Source: Trichobilharzia regenti | Taxonomy: Eukaryota > Platyhelminthes > Trematoda > Strigeidida > Schistosomatidae | DNA length: 64,000 nt | Reading direction: 5' to 3' | Assembly: GCA_944472135.2 (NCBI GenBank) | Contig: OX235264.1 | Location: 84,082,319 to 84,146,318 of the forward strand | Part shown: in pieces, positions 11,937 to 23,775 of the stretch | Position numbering within the stretch: position 1 is the stretch's first letter | Layout of the letters: the number at the start of each line of letters is the position of its first letter | Program-made: the position numbers and the translations under genes | The notes under the pieces: model-generated | What the model was told of the DNA's origin: nothing | The model's input: only the letters and a program-made list of their open reading frames with translations | Database searches by the model: none

Positions 11937-12170
11937 TGCGTCGGTGGCACATTGGTAGAGTGCTTGCCGACCGCGCAGGTGGTTCGGGAAGCGATTCCCG
12001 GCTGTCGTACTCTTTTACCTGGCTAAGCCAGTAGTAATACTGGTAAAGAGAGAAGTTTGGGCATGAGGTTAGCAACATCATCTTGTAAAAATACTCACCA
12101 CTCCTTCCAAAACTTCAAAGTTCTAGCTTGAAGCCCTATGTTCCACTGGGAACGTAAGGGAATAAAAAAG
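11937..12170 (+). repeat. tRNA-headed SINE with RTE-like tail, with target-site duplication
   Basis: The head is GCGTCGG, A box TGGCACATTGGTAG and a B-box-like GCGATTCCC with an insertion before it. The body includes GTTTGGGCATGAGG and the 3' end is GAAGCCCTATGTTCCACTGG followed by an A-rich tail. TCATTG at 11931-11936 is repeated at 12171-12176, a 6-bp target-site duplication. Its head is more diverged from the other copies, so the element is not young. Confidence 0.75.
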
Positions 12171-12176
12171 TCATTG

Positions 12177-13763
12177 ACAATTCTATAAAAATTCACCCAG
12201 ATCACTTAAATGATAAGGCTGGTCTAGAGAAATCCTTTTCTATCTTCCGTTATGTACCTAAGAAACTCCTAAAAGATTCTATGTGTCGAATACTTCCAGC
12301 AGCGGAAGCCATAATCAGGACTCTGTGTACAAAAAAGAACAAGTGCGCCTGCTATTGCTACCCTGGCTTGCTGTATAACTGTATACCTGTATGCACAAAT
12401 TTCCTCCTATCCGTCATTTATTACTGCTCCTATACGGACAAACTTTTCATTTTCCGAATTTACCTTTGGTTATTTACCTGCAGCCTGACGCACACGAATA
12501 TATAAACTTCTTCCTAAATTTCCCTGCCTGTTTTAGATCTTATCTTTTATTCATGAATACTTTATAATCATACCAAATAGAGTTCGTTTCAGACATAAAT
12601 CGTCATGACTGTATATGGGTTGTTGTTTATGGTCCTTTGATGTTCACCGTTAAATTTGGTATTATATTCATATATCTTATTACTCATATTTATATGTTCA
12701 AGCTGGTAACAGTTTATTCACACTTACCACGTGGATTTTTTTCTCTTCCAGATTAGATGTTATCGAAAAAAATCAATACTGTCAATAACAATTATTTTTT
12801 TACTACTATGGATATATAACTGTAGAGCCTGAAGAAATTATGGAGAAAAACCTTTTTGTTCATCAGTGTACTTTGAAATGGACATCTTTATTCAGTTAAA
12901 ATTATTTTGGCTAGTTTTAACTCAGAGATGAATGGATAAGTATTTCCCAATTTACATAAACCTTTCATATATCTCTGGAGAACTTTTGATCAGGCTGCTG
13001 AATGAAGCGCTGGAATTATTCATTTAGATATCACTGACGTTTGTGCAAATATAATTTTTGGGTATGTCCACACATTTTATCTGGACATTTTCCAAAAGAC
13101 ACTGCAGAAACCACTGTCAGTTTACCTTGATCATTCTTCTTCAAAAGTACCTGCTAATTTACGATTGGTCGACTTCATATCAATGTTTATGGCAAGCTAG
13201 GCTTCGGAGTTTTTGGTTGAGTATTGTTCATGAAGAGCATTTGCCTTTTTCACACTAATTTCAACTTCATACAAGAATGTTTTTGAAGTTCCAAATAATC
13301 TTACCTACATTTTGTTTATTTGGTCGACACTGAGTTCGCTTGTCTCGATACGGTGACAGGATTCATCCTCCAATGAAGGGTAATAGTGATAGTGTGCCAA
13401 TGTTGAAGACGTGTAACTCACTTCCTTAATGTGAATTTCGGCTATGAGACTGATCCTAACTGAATACTTAACCCACAGTGGTGAGTGACGTGCTTAAATG
13501 TGTTGACAAATTTACCCAGCTAGTAGATTTTATATGTCTCAGTTAAATGGCGTCTGATTAAATCTTTGCATTGGGAAAATTTCTGGTCTCATGCTAATCA
13601 GGTTGTTGCATCTGTCTCGATGACAATATATTACACTGCTAATTAAAGGGTTGTTGGGTTTTATATTCCAGGGCGTTACTATAAATAGTTGAGACGTTTT
13701 CAGATTTCCATTGATTCATAACCTTATAGCATTGTTTGTACATATACAAACTTATTATTTTAT
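12177..13763. other. Non-coding DNA, nothing recognised
   Basis: Short frames only, without recognisable motifs. No repeat ends identified. Confidence 0.45.
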
Positions 13764-14150
13764 TTTCAAGTACTGGTTTGCAGGGATTTGATTGGTTTCA
13801 GGATTTCATCATGAGCTGACATTAGTTAGAGAACCATTGGAAAACCTGGGAGTACTGGACAGCTGTTTCGTCCTAGTTTGCGACTCTTCAGCAGTACGCA
13901 CCTGCCGGGATTCCAACCAAGGACCTTCCGGTTACAAGGCGAGCTCGTATACCATTAGGCCACTGGGACCCGATCCAATGGTCCTTGAATTCTAACTTCT
14001 GCCAATTCACGACATAGCGCGACCGCTAGCCAATGTCTTCGGCGAGTATTTGTCCTCACACCCGACCTGCTGCACCCTACTGGTCACGACTTCCAACTGG
14101 AACCCAGGTAACTACCTACCTGAATAGGGCCAGTCACCAGTGAGCATCTC
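13764..14150 (-). repeat. Hammerhead SINE, lineage 2, best-preserved copy
   Basis: On the minus strand the order is: leader of about 160 nt; tRNA-like module with A box TGGCCTAATGGTATACGAGC and B box GGTTGGAATCCC; hammerhead (13852-13897); and a 3' tail with CAGCTCATGATGAAATCCTG. The same layout recurs at 35592-35960 and, in pieces, at 1.7, 14.2, 23.1, 39.4, 45.8 and 60.7 kb. The leader before the tRNA-like module is unusual for a SINE. Confidence 0.75.
13852..13897 (-). ncRNA. Hammerhead ribozyme with intact core
   Basis: Minus-strand order: stem I GTACTG (13897-13892), core CTGAAGA (13891-13885), stem II GTCG...GGAC with a seven-base loop (three pairs, inner G-G mismatch), GAA (13869-13867), self-complementary ACAGCTGT (13866-13859) as helix III, cleavage-site C (13858), stem I CAGTAC (13857-13852). 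Stem I is a perfect 6-bp match. All conserved core positions of the CUGANGA...GAAA...NUH consensus are kept. Helix III is 3 bp with a 2-nt loop, or 8 bp between two molecules. Confidence 0.8.
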
Positions 14151-14306
14151 ATTGGTTTTCAAGTGTTGGTTTGTAGGGATTTGATTGGTTTCAGGATTTC
14201 ATCATGAGCTGACATTAGTTAGAGAACCATTGGAAAACCTGGGAGTACTGGACAGCTGTTTCGTCAGCCTAGTTCGGGATTCTTCATCAGTACGCACCCA
14301 CCGGAA
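14151..14306 (-). repeat. Hammerhead SINE, lineage 2, truncated second copy
   Basis: It repeats the tail and ribozyme of the preceding element in the same orientation, a partial tandem, and stops at 14306 where an RTE tail begins. ACAGCTGT is kept. The core reads ATGAAGA and there is a 3-nt insertion before GAA, so cleavage is unlikely. Confidence 0.65.
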
Positions 14307-14311
14307 TTCCC

Positions 14312-15415
14312 TTGAGTCCCTAGTGGAACATAGGGCTTCAACTCCACGTCTCCACTTGCTTCTGTCTTCCTTCTTCTGTGCTTACTTTTCACCTGCATCC
14401 ATGTTAGTCCATACTCTTTCAACTCCTCTTCACACGATCTCCTCCATGTCACCCTTGCACTGACGTCCCACTCGTCGATTCTCTTTCGGCATGGTTTCAC
14501 TCGAGAAATGGCCTGACGCGCGCGCGATGTCATCCAGCTGCCTCCTTAGCGAGTGTTCAATCCATCTCCACTTTCTCCTGCATATCTAATTGTTGGGCGA
14601 TTGGCTCTTGTTTTGTTTGTTCCCACCCATAGCTTCTTGTTGGTGATTCTTTCCGGCCCGGCCATCTGATCTTCAGTATAGATCCAGCGAAGACAGTTGT
14701 TGGTTGATGAAGGTCTGCAATAGCCTGTTGGAAATATTCTTTGTGACCAACCCGCCAAGTTTCTGATCCGTATAGAAAAGCTGACTGACTTGACGTTTGT
14801 ATTGAAAATCCGAATTTTGTTGTTGATGCTGAGTGACAGCGGAAGATTTCCAGATTGGTTTCAGGCTGATGAATGTGTTTCTCGCCTTCCCGATTCTCGC
14901 TCGATTTGACATCCTCGTCCGCTCCTCCTGTAGTTGAGACAATGCTCCCTAGATAAGTGAGTGAATGAAGTAACCTCTTTCAAATCCCTCCCATTGATGG
15001 TGATTGACGCTGGATGTTTCTGTTGTTGTTGTTGGTTGGTTATTTTCATCCCCTCCGCCTTGTCTATGTTCACTTGGAGTCCTGTCTTCGCCAGCTGCTT
15101 CTTCAACCAGTTTGTCGGTTTTCGCTTGTAAGTCTTCGGTTGTGTGTGACATTAAACATAAATCATCCACGCGCGAAATCCAGGTCTTCTAGGTTCTTCT
15201 CGTCGGTCCAGACAGGACATCCCTGTCTTCTCGTTTCCACGCACTGTCTGTCACATAATCCAGTCCACCACAATTAGGAATATCATTCATTGGCGATAAC
15301 AATCACCCTTGTCTGACTCCTGTGTCTACTCCAAACGCCTCGCTGACTTTTCCGTTGTGGATCACTTGACATGTGCCGTTGTCGAACAGCTGTTGAATAA
15401 GGTTGATGAATGTTT
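14312..15415 (-). pseudogene. RTE-type LINE, diverged subfamily, 3' region
   Basis: Minus-strand frames give SRARQAISRVKPCRKR and ARVTWRRSCEEELKEYGLTW near the 3' end, matching the C-terminus of RTE ORF2. Further in are the sister of LQVNTDKTEVMKI (LQVNIDKAEGMKI) and of YLGSIVSTTGG. The element continues to about 15415, where the RT palm region fades. Several frameshifts break it. It differs strongly from the RTE copies at 31-34 and 40 kb. Its 3' end CCCTAGTGGAACATAGGGCT (reverse complement) abuts the hammerhead SINE at 14306. Confidence 0.75.
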
Positions 15416-17189
15416 GGAAATTTATTAATAGATGAATATGAAAACTTTTATACGTCTGAACCGATCACTCCGTCGTAATCAGCTTAGCTATTTGGTCTTT
15501 ACTGTGTTCATAAGAGTAAATTAATCAGGTCTCTATCACCGGAAAAGAGTCGACCTGCATGAGCCATTGGGTCCGGGATTCGTGACAGTTGTGTTTTACA
15601 GTAAAATGCAGTTCTTCCACATCTGGTTTGGAACAACACTGTCAAAACTAGTTAGCTGTTGTTGCTATCAACCAACCTACAAATTCTACAGCAGTCATTG
15701 TATCACTCTTTTTACTTGAATGTGTGAGTGATATATATTCGATTTATGGAAACCGCATGAGATTTAGAATATTTTATATATTCTTTACTGATTATTGTCG
15801 ACAAGAATGAATAAAACTTAGAACTGTTTACTGACTTAATCCACTCAACATCAAAAACGCTTGTCTTTCAACCAGAATGTGATGTGTAGCATTTGAGATG
15901 TCGTTAAACTTCTAGACGTCTGCACTGATGGGAGCTGCACTACGATGCTGTAGAAGCAGCTGAATTTGGTAATGTGGGAAATTGATTTATGTGATCCTAA
16001 ATGTTTGGAGGGTTAAGGTTTAGTAGTGATTTTATTGTCTGTTGAACTGTGACAGTCCCTCTCCATTTTATCTTGCCTTGTTATTTGTATCTTTAATGTT
16101 TTGATTTGCCTATCTTACTGTATTTCTTTTTATCTTGATAAACATAAGTGGTATGTGGTATCTAAGACCTTTAGCTTTCCTACTTATCTTCAAACAAACG
16201 ATTTGTTCGTCACGATTATTTGATTAAGAAACTAACTTTGTAAGCAGTGACCTAAGGAATCGGCTAGGTTTAGAACTAACTCTGCTTTCTTAATTTAGAT
16301 TACACTAATTAATATGCTCATATGAAATCACTGCTGCCTTGTTTTGTCAATGTAACATCATCTGAAACAAACAAACATGAATTATGAAAATGCATATAAT
16401 AATCAAGTCACTTTTTCTCATAGTATAAAATCTGAATACCGTTCGTGCAAAACTTCCACTATGTTATATTGTTTCATCAGGACATTTGGAAAAAAAAGAA
16501 GAGTACTCCTACTGTTTGCATATAAATGGCTAAGGAAATTAACTAATTTTTTTGTAGCTTAAATGAATTGTTGAATAACCTTCACCGGGGGGTCTTTAGG
16601 CAAAATTAGGAAGAAGAAATTGTATTTCCATTATATCTGATTGCTGTTAACTTGATTATGAAAAAGTTGCCTGTCACATGTACTTAAACCTTTTTCAAAT
16701 CAGCCATCATCATATATACTTCGTGATGAGAAACATATTAGTAGAATGTACAACCAAATACAGCATTCTGTTTTGCCTACTCTGTTTTAATGGAAAGAAA
16801 AATGCCTGTGTCTGCAATTTCAACATACTTGTATTATTTCAGTAGTTTAATTTGTGACCATAGTTCTCCACTTTTATGATTGACTTTCAGTATTTTCCTT
16901 ATTCAGAAAATGTATTGAATAAGAAAAAAAGCATGTTTATGTGAGAAATGTCTTAGTGCTTATGCAGTTCTATTTGAGTTGACTAAACAGTGATATGTAA
17001 ATTGGTTTTTATGAATAATTTTATTATCTTTATTGTGTCCCCGTTATTTTCTCATTAACTATGACCAATATTATCGACTCCGCATTTGTTCTACATGTCA
17101 CCATATATCTGAAATCTAAAACCATTTTCCTTACAGATTGGTACGAGACCAGCTGAAATTTAGATTCTGAAACTTTAGCATTTGGCGAT
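15416..17189. other. Non-coding DNA, nothing recognised
   Basis: No recognisable frame, RNA gene or repeat boundary. Confidence 0.45.
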
Positions 17190-17330
17190 ACGGGTGCGAG
17201 TCACAGAGAGGGTATCAATTCCTTCGTGTCAACAGATAGGCTTTGTTGATGATTATCAGCACACATGAAACCTAAGTCAAGGCATTCTTGTCTATAGTTT
17301 TCAGCTATCTAACATTAGATCCAAAAGTAA
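17190..17330 (+). repeat. Hammerhead SINE, lineage 3, degraded copy
   Basis: It aligns with 61500-61640: AGTTCCTTCG-like segment, GTTGATGA in the core position, TGAAACCTAAGTC at the GAA and helix III position, and CTAACATTAGATCC near the end. The helix III octamer ACCTAGGT has one change here and the core C has become T-flanked, so activity is unlikely. Confidence 0.5.
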
Positions 17331-18339
17331 TAAATACATTTATGGGAACAGCTTCATGATCCCTTAACATATCAATAAATGGAATATTCAGTTTATTTTT
17401 CTTTCCATGCAGTGTGCTTTTCGCATTGCCGGATTTACTTGGGTGGCAAAGCGTGTTAGCGTTTACGAACTAACTGAAGCCCTCTGTCAGAAAACTGAGT
17501 TACAATAACTGACCATTTTACTTTGCAGCAACCGACAGAAGAAAAATACTAATCAGAGCTTCTGAAAGCTCACTGACAATCATGCCGTAATCAATTTTAA
17601 TACTTTCAGCCGTCTTTTATGTTTGTGTGGAATGGGGTGATATAGTTTATTTCGTTGGTTTCCATTTAATTGAGTACAGAAGAAAAAATTATGTGTACAG
17701 AGAAACATTTTGATACTTGCAGTAGTCATGTTATGTCAGCTAATAGGAAACTCTGAAGTCAATTAATCATGCTCACATCTTACACTTATATTGCTTACAC
17801 ACAGAAGGTCCAAGTTTAAATAAAACAAAATGAATCAAATACTTGGATGTATTGGGAAAGTGGTTGTGTACTGGTGAGAAATTGGTGGTGAGTAACTTGT
17901 AGGTGGCTTAGTAGCATGATGAGTTCACTTCAGACCACAGCAACCAAAAACAAAGTTACTTTATAGCGAAAGGAAAGATGTTAAGGAGAAAGACTGTGTA
18001 TTGAAACAAAAAGAGTTATGACAGTGAGTTACTAGGACAAGAGAAGAGTAATAAATGCTTTCTGGAGACAAGTCGGAATATAAATGTTTCATTGTAACTG
18101 CTTTTGCAAACTTGAAGAAAAGTGATAATCTTTGCGAATTCTGGAGTGTCCACCTCATGAACTGTTCTGATGACATTCCAGGGAATGGTACTATTGAAAG
18201 GGTTTGTTCCTTTAACATGCAGCCATCTTAATACATGCTCAGAGAGTTTTTAGTTTTCCTTTCTTTCTTTTTCCCTAATATAATTAATAGAGCCAACATG
18301 TGTATATTCGTTTACACAGATAACGTTATCATGGGGAAG
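17331..18339. other. Non-coding DNA, nothing recognised
   Basis: Short frames only. It borders the 3' side of a truncated PLE, and no GIY-YIG remnant was found here. Confidence 0.4.
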
Positions 18340-19660
18340 TTATCTGTCCTTCTTTAACTGTATTAAGAAGCATGTTGTTCGATAAACAAAAACCAATTTG
18401 GCACCACGACAGGTTCTGGTTAGTGATTTGTTCAGTCTTCTGCTGACTATTCTTGCGATATTGTCACTTTTAAAACCGAGATTTATGAATTTTGGCTTCT
18501 GGTTCATTATGGTTTGTCTTAAATTTAAATCTCCACATCTCCTGTAATTTTTAGTGAATTTATGGGGATAGCCGTTATCTTTCATCTGAAGAATCATAAA
18601 TTCTTCCTCTTGCTTTTTATTCAATCATTATCTCTTGACCCTGTATGACAGAGTCTTGACCAGTGTTATTTGATACCTAACCAGAAATAACTATTAAATT
18701 TTAAGTATTATCCACTCCACGTATAATTTTGGTCAGCAAATCTTTAGGTAAGTCTGTCTTCCGAGCGTTGCATGGCACTGTTAGGCCAACGAAACTCCAG
18801 ATTACCTTCATACGCCGAAACGATGCCTATGTTATCGTATCTGTCATAGACACGATGCAAGAATTTCATCTCATACTTCGAATGTGCCATCAGCACACTG
18901 ACAATAAGAAATTATGTCGTCGATTCCACAATTCAGGTTTGTTTTCTCAGGGTTAGACATAAAATTGTCTGCTAGTATAGTGTTTCTCGGCCCCAACCAT
19001 AACTACACAGTCTCCTGGATATAAAAGAGTATTGCCAAACCGAGACCATCTACTCATGCTATACATTGGTAGTAGGCATTTAAGTTCCCATACCGGAAGA
19101 GAAGTTCATAACGTTGACATACAATATCGATAGTCTCTTTTTGAACAAAGACGCTACATCAAATGACACTGTGAACTTATCTGAACTGTCTATTTAGTTC
19201 AGGCTTTCATGAAGATGCAGTGTGTGTTTCACAGTATATTCACTTATTCATAGGAGAATAGGTTCCAACTTCTTTACAAGCCAACGAGGAACTTTATAGA
19301 CAGTATGTGTTTCAACAGAAGATATTATTTTTTGGTAGACTGTATATATAGGACTTATGAAACTAGGAATTCTAAATCATTCTACGTAATGCTGTCAACT
19401 AGTTTCTTTTTGAAGAATACTCACTGTTGCTGTGATGTTCTTTACACGTAAATCAACCATGTGTTTGTCGCAGTCGTTCACTTCAAATTTCAGTTAGTCG
19501 TTCAGAATAGATTTTAACTTTTTCCCATCAACACTACCGCTGAGCTCATATCAGGTCTCAGCAGCATGATTTTATCATTATTTTTGAGACGTTTCATAAG
19601 TCATTGATGTTCTTCTGGCAGCATGTTAGGATTTAAGGTTATTGAAGTGAGATAATGTTT
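18340..19660 (-). pseudogene. Penelope-like element: decayed RT and linker
   Basis: Reading leftward, RPDMSSAVVLM (about 19580-19540) resembles the early PLE RT segment. FTVSFDVASLF (SFDVASLF at 19166-19143) is RT motif A with its catalytic aspartate. The linker frame 18624-18340 has MKDNGYPHKFTKNYRR, GFKSDNIARIVSRRLNKS and GAKLVFVYRTT, the usual PLE stretch before the endonuclease. Stops and frameshifts are frequent between these landmarks. No GIY-YIG domain follows, so the copy is cut at about 18340. Confidence 0.7.
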
Positions 19661-19769
19661 TGCAGGGTTGACTAATTAAGACTCAATATTCTTATAATCA
19701 TATCAGTGATCTGATTATGAACAATAAATTATGCTCAGAATGTCATCTTGTTCTGATATTCTGTGTCAT

Positions 19770-20199
19770 CCCCACTGATCTATTTAACAAATCTTTTTCC
19801 AGTAATATTGTGCCTGCCGTTTGGAAGGACATCAAAGTTGTACCCATACCTAAATCATCTACTGGAGCATGTGTCAAATTTAGACCCATTGCTATTACCT
19901 CTCCTTTTTTGAAAACTATGGAGAAATTACTTTTACTTAGTCTTGTACCTTCGCTTAAATCCTTTAATGACCCTAAACAATTTGCCTATAAGCACAGTAG
20001 AAGCACTTTAGATGCAGCTGCCGTCTTATATCATAACATTGCTTCCAGTTTAGACAAGGGAACTACATTTGTTCGTTGTGCCTTCCTAGACTATACATCT
20101 GCTTTCGACTCGGTCCCTAGGGACATCTTATTAAATAAACTTGCTGCTAGTCAAACAGAATGTTGGGCTGCTAACTGGTTACATTCCTATTTCTCATAA
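19770..20199 (+). pseudogene. LINE RT domain, N-terminal part
   Basis: The frame has VWKDIKVVPIPKS, FRPIAITSPFL, DPKQFAYKHSRSTLDAAAV and motif A FLDYTSAFDSVPR. It stops at a TAA where the first copy has an asparagine codon (SNR becomes S-stop-R). A second in-frame TAG follows four codons later. The upstream 50 nt of the open frame do not match the first copy, so the true 5' boundary is near 19770. Confidence 0.75.
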
Positions 20200-20241
20200 A
20201 GAAAGTAGTACACCGTATATAAAGGGAAGTCTTCCACTTCA

Positions 20242-21091
20242 TTGCCTACTGAAGCTGATGTCCCTCAAGGCGCTGCCCTTTCTCCTTTTCTTTTTTCTTT
20301 CTTCTTGCATGACTTGCCTCACTCTGATGAAATAAACTTTGTGAAGTACGCAGATGATTTAACGGTTTCAATGGCTGTTAACTCCCAGCTAGATTGTACC
20401 AAAATAAATAGCTTTCTATCGGGAGTCAGCAAATGGTCTGAGTCTAACGGTCTTAAACTGAATCCTTCGAAATGTCAAACTTTTGATTTCAGCTTAAGAT
20501 GTAAACGACAGCTAAAAGAAGTCATCGATTCTCATGACACTTGTAAAATTGACGACAATGATATAGGAATCAAATCAGAAATTAAGTATCTTGGATTTAT
20601 TCTCTCTTCTGATCTCTCCTGGTCTTCCCATGTCTTAGCGATCTCCAGTAAAATATTCCGCCTGACATTTTACATTAAGAAGTTAAGACACTCGGGTATA
20701 ACTCAACCCCTCCTCTTACAGTTCATAAACTCTTGCATTCTACCTATTCTTCTTTATTGTTCACCCTTATTCTTTCCTGGTTTGCTTAAAAAGGATTATG
20801 TCACAATTCGTAGTATGCTGAAGACGGTCAGTAGGGTGAGTGGTGTCCCAGTGGACCACATAGTTAACATCGTTGTCGATAGGCAATAAATTTGCTAGAG
20901 GGATTTTGTCTGACTTGGAGCATCCACATTACGCTCAGCTTTCACCTTGCATCTCCTCCTCAGGTAGAAGAAGTAACTTCAGAAAACTGTATGCTCGCAC
21001 GTTTAAGTATAGAAATTCTACGATACCATACTTGGCACGTATTTTATGTAATGAGAATAGTGTCAGGCAAGAATTAACTAACCTTTTTTGA
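20242..21091 (+). pseudogene. LINE RT palm and C-terminal region
   Basis: In the same frame as the preceding piece, with DVPQGAALSPFLFSFFLHDL and an intact YADD in FVKYADDLTVS. EIKYLGFILSSDLSW follows, and the frame ends at TAA 20887-20889. Compared with the first copy, a deletion and frameshift near 20880 move the rest (FARGILSDLEHPHYAQLSPC to the TGA at 21091) into another frame. Confidence 0.75.
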
Positions 21092-21588
21092 TCTAGTAAA
21101 TAAACAATTTCCTCTATCCATCCTTATATACTTTCAAGTTTTACTTTTATTATTTCTATTATATTTATGGTCCTGTTACTTCTTTGTTTTACTCTCATAA
21201 TTGCAAACACCAACTTATCTCCATGATGGCTGTAATCTTTGTTTTTCCCTTCACCATATCATGTAAAGAGAACATTGCATTCAATATTTTTAAATATTCT
21301 AGGATTTCTATACCGCATATAACGACAATACTGTGTGAAATAAGCCCACGGAATTTTTCACTTGTATTATTATTATTATTACCTTAGCGGTTATCATTAT
21401 TATTATTATTTCCACTTTATATGCTGCATGTTTTTGACACTACCTCTATTGTAAATGTGGAAGATTTTCTGTGTGATTAATTTTATTTATAATTTGAGAA
21501 TATTAGCTGCAATATTGTGGTTAATGCTGAAAATTCCATTCTGTATCACAAGTACTGTTTTTGGAATAAAGTAAATTATTATTATTAA

Positions 21589-23054
21589 ATACTCTATCAC
21601 TATGTTATATAAAATAAACTTGTCTAATATGGAGTTATATATATATTCTACCACACTATCCAAATCCTACACTTGCACTGGCATATGATACCATATTATT
21701 CTACGCAATCAAATGATTCTGCCCCATTCAAATTCAAAAATGGGAATAGGCAAATGTGTATACAACGATCTCATCTACTAAGTGAGTCAGGATAGTCTCT
21801 CTTAACTACATTTTGTAATTTTCATCAAAAATGAATTCGCTGTCTTCCATAAAATTGCCTATCAGTAGAAAAAGGAAATATTTACTATATTGAAAACTGA
21901 AAAAAACTGTTTTCTATTTGCTTTGCCTTCAGGTGTCAGGATACAATACAGATATGTCAAGGTCAATATTTATGTTTTGGCATACAACCGCCGGTCAATG
22001 TAGTCAATGCAATTAGCAATTTTACTATGAACATCACTTCGAAAAAATATTTTATTTAGTAAATAGCACTTTTTGGCATTATTTACATGTCTAGCATCAC
22101 TTTTACGATTTACGAATCGACGAAATAAGACAAGGTAATGTAGGACAACTTACTTTGAGAAAATAAGTACTCGAAAGACCTTTCGGTTGTATGCAAGATG
22201 TACGGTTTGCTGTTTTCTTTATTTTATTAATTACTGAAAAAAAAACAGTAAATACTAAATATCACTTCACAATAATTGTGTAAGAAATAAATTCCTTAAG
22301 GTATGTTGGCCTGACACTCCAATAACGAGTGTGCAGCTTCTTTGGGCTGGCAGTTTTTTTCACAGATGACAGTTATACATTAGTAAAGAGTAATTAAGTT
22401 TAAGGAGGACTAGTTTAATCATTACTGAATAGCAACACTCTTGCCATGATAATTCGCACTTCTATTTTTCATCCTTTATGAACGTACTAGTGATGGCATA
22501 ATTATTCCCAAACTACAACATAACCAATTTACAAATACGCATCGTTTCCACTGGTTTTGTAATGGTAAGATTTCATGTTTTATCCTAGAATCCAGTAAAA
22601 GCCTAAATTTATTCAGCCTATTCTTATTTGAAGAAAACGTTATGTGAGTAGTTTCAATACGATTGTTTATTAATCTTTAGATTACAGTGGCTCAAATGAT
22701 ATGTGGGTGTAAGATCAGTTGAACAATTACCAATTAAAGAAGGTATTGAATTCCGCAAATATGAAATCAACTGTACAGAGAGACAAACAGACTCAAAAAT
22801 ACTATTCACTGAAGGAGTGTGCTATGAATCATTGAATGATGATTAGTCCCCACCTAGCAAGTTGTTAAACATCCGCTTAGTGCGAATCTATGAATGCAGA
22901 TTGATCTCCAGTTTTGGAGGCCGTGATTAAAGGAAAATGAATTATTAGTGAGTATAATTAACCTCAAATTCACAAAAAGGTTGTATTATAACGCCAATCA
23001 AGTTCTACAAATTAACTATAAATGTAATGAGACATACTCTATAAAACAGCATTA
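21589..23054. other. Non-coding DNA, nothing recognised
   Basis: No gene, RNA or repeat boundary recognised. Confidence 0.45.
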
Positions 23055-23330
23055 GTTAGCGGTTTGATCATCACCTTACATCAGTTAGACCACAAATGAC
23101 AAATCAGGGAATACTGATCAATTTTACGCACCCACAGGAGCTCGAGCACATAACCTTCCAGTTATCTGGCTAACTCGTAGGATATTCGGTTACTATAACT
23201 CAACCTAAAGGCTTATAAATTCCAACTTCTGCCACTTCATGAAATATATAAAGCATAACTGCCAGCTAGTGTTATTAGCGCGTAACTACTGTCTTACCGG
23301 ACCAACAAGAGAGTAGTCATTTTCCAGTGA
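23055..23330 (-). repeat. Hammerhead SINE, lineage 2, degraded copy
   Basis: It follows the 13.8-kb copy in order: tail with CATCAGTTAG, tRNA-like region around CCTTCCAGTTATCTGGC, then leader with TTCCAACTTCTGCCACTTCA. The ribozyme segment is not recognisable beyond GGGAATACTGATCA. Confidence 0.5.
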
Positions 23331-23344
23331 TCAATTCGTAGATA

Positions 23345-23550
23345 GTTAAAGCATATAACAATCGATATTGTTTTACTTCGATGAATTCAGACAAACTGCT
23401 GTACTTCAGGCTGAGCAGTGCACACGAATGTTGCTCAGTGAAAACGATTGTGTTGTGTTCTCTAAACCAGCATACTATCAGGGTAGTAGTCTGATTCGTT
23501 GCAACTGGACAGTAATCGAAAGTAACGCAAAATATGGAGTTATTGGTTAA
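23345..23550 (+). other. Possible exon with CUB-like cysteine pattern
   Basis: An open stretch of about 60 codons contains QAEQCTRMLLSENDC, FSKPAYYQGSS and RCNWTVIESN. The spacing of PxYY, CxWxI/V and the flanking cysteine recalls the first half of a CUB domain (extracellular, disulphide-bonded). GTACTTCAG before GCTGAGCAG could be a splice acceptor and TTATTG|GTTAAC a donor. No neighbouring exon was found. It may equally be a chance open frame or an unknown repeat remnant. Confidence 0.25.
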
Positions 23551-23775
23551 CTGTTCCAGCGAATGACTTATAATTGGCAGCTGCTGAAACGACTAAAAGG
23601 TTTTCATAGCTTGTAAATGAGTGAAAAAATCATTTTCCGGTCAAACTTATCATATTGAAAGAGCTTCTACCATCTCATTTCTAAGCTCAATAAGTAGGAT
23701 GGAAGACAAACGTTGCTGAATGTTGAGATTACGCAAATAATTATTTTGTAAAAAGTTAGTGATTACACGTAAAAT

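Larger units (their letters stand above)
19770..21588 (+). mobile_element. CR1/Jockey-type LINE, second copy, 5'-truncated
   Basis: Homology to the LINE at 3185-6497 starts near 19770, inside the RT, and runs to the shared 3' end AATTCCATTCTGTATCACAA then GGAATAAAG with an (ATT)n tail. The endonuclease is absent. Identity over the RT is moderate. Confidence 0.8.

Noticed and set aside
12281..12505. Cysteine- and tyrosine-rich 74-codon frame
   Set aside because: No recognisable domain, no splice or promoter support, and composition typical of chance frames in this DNA.
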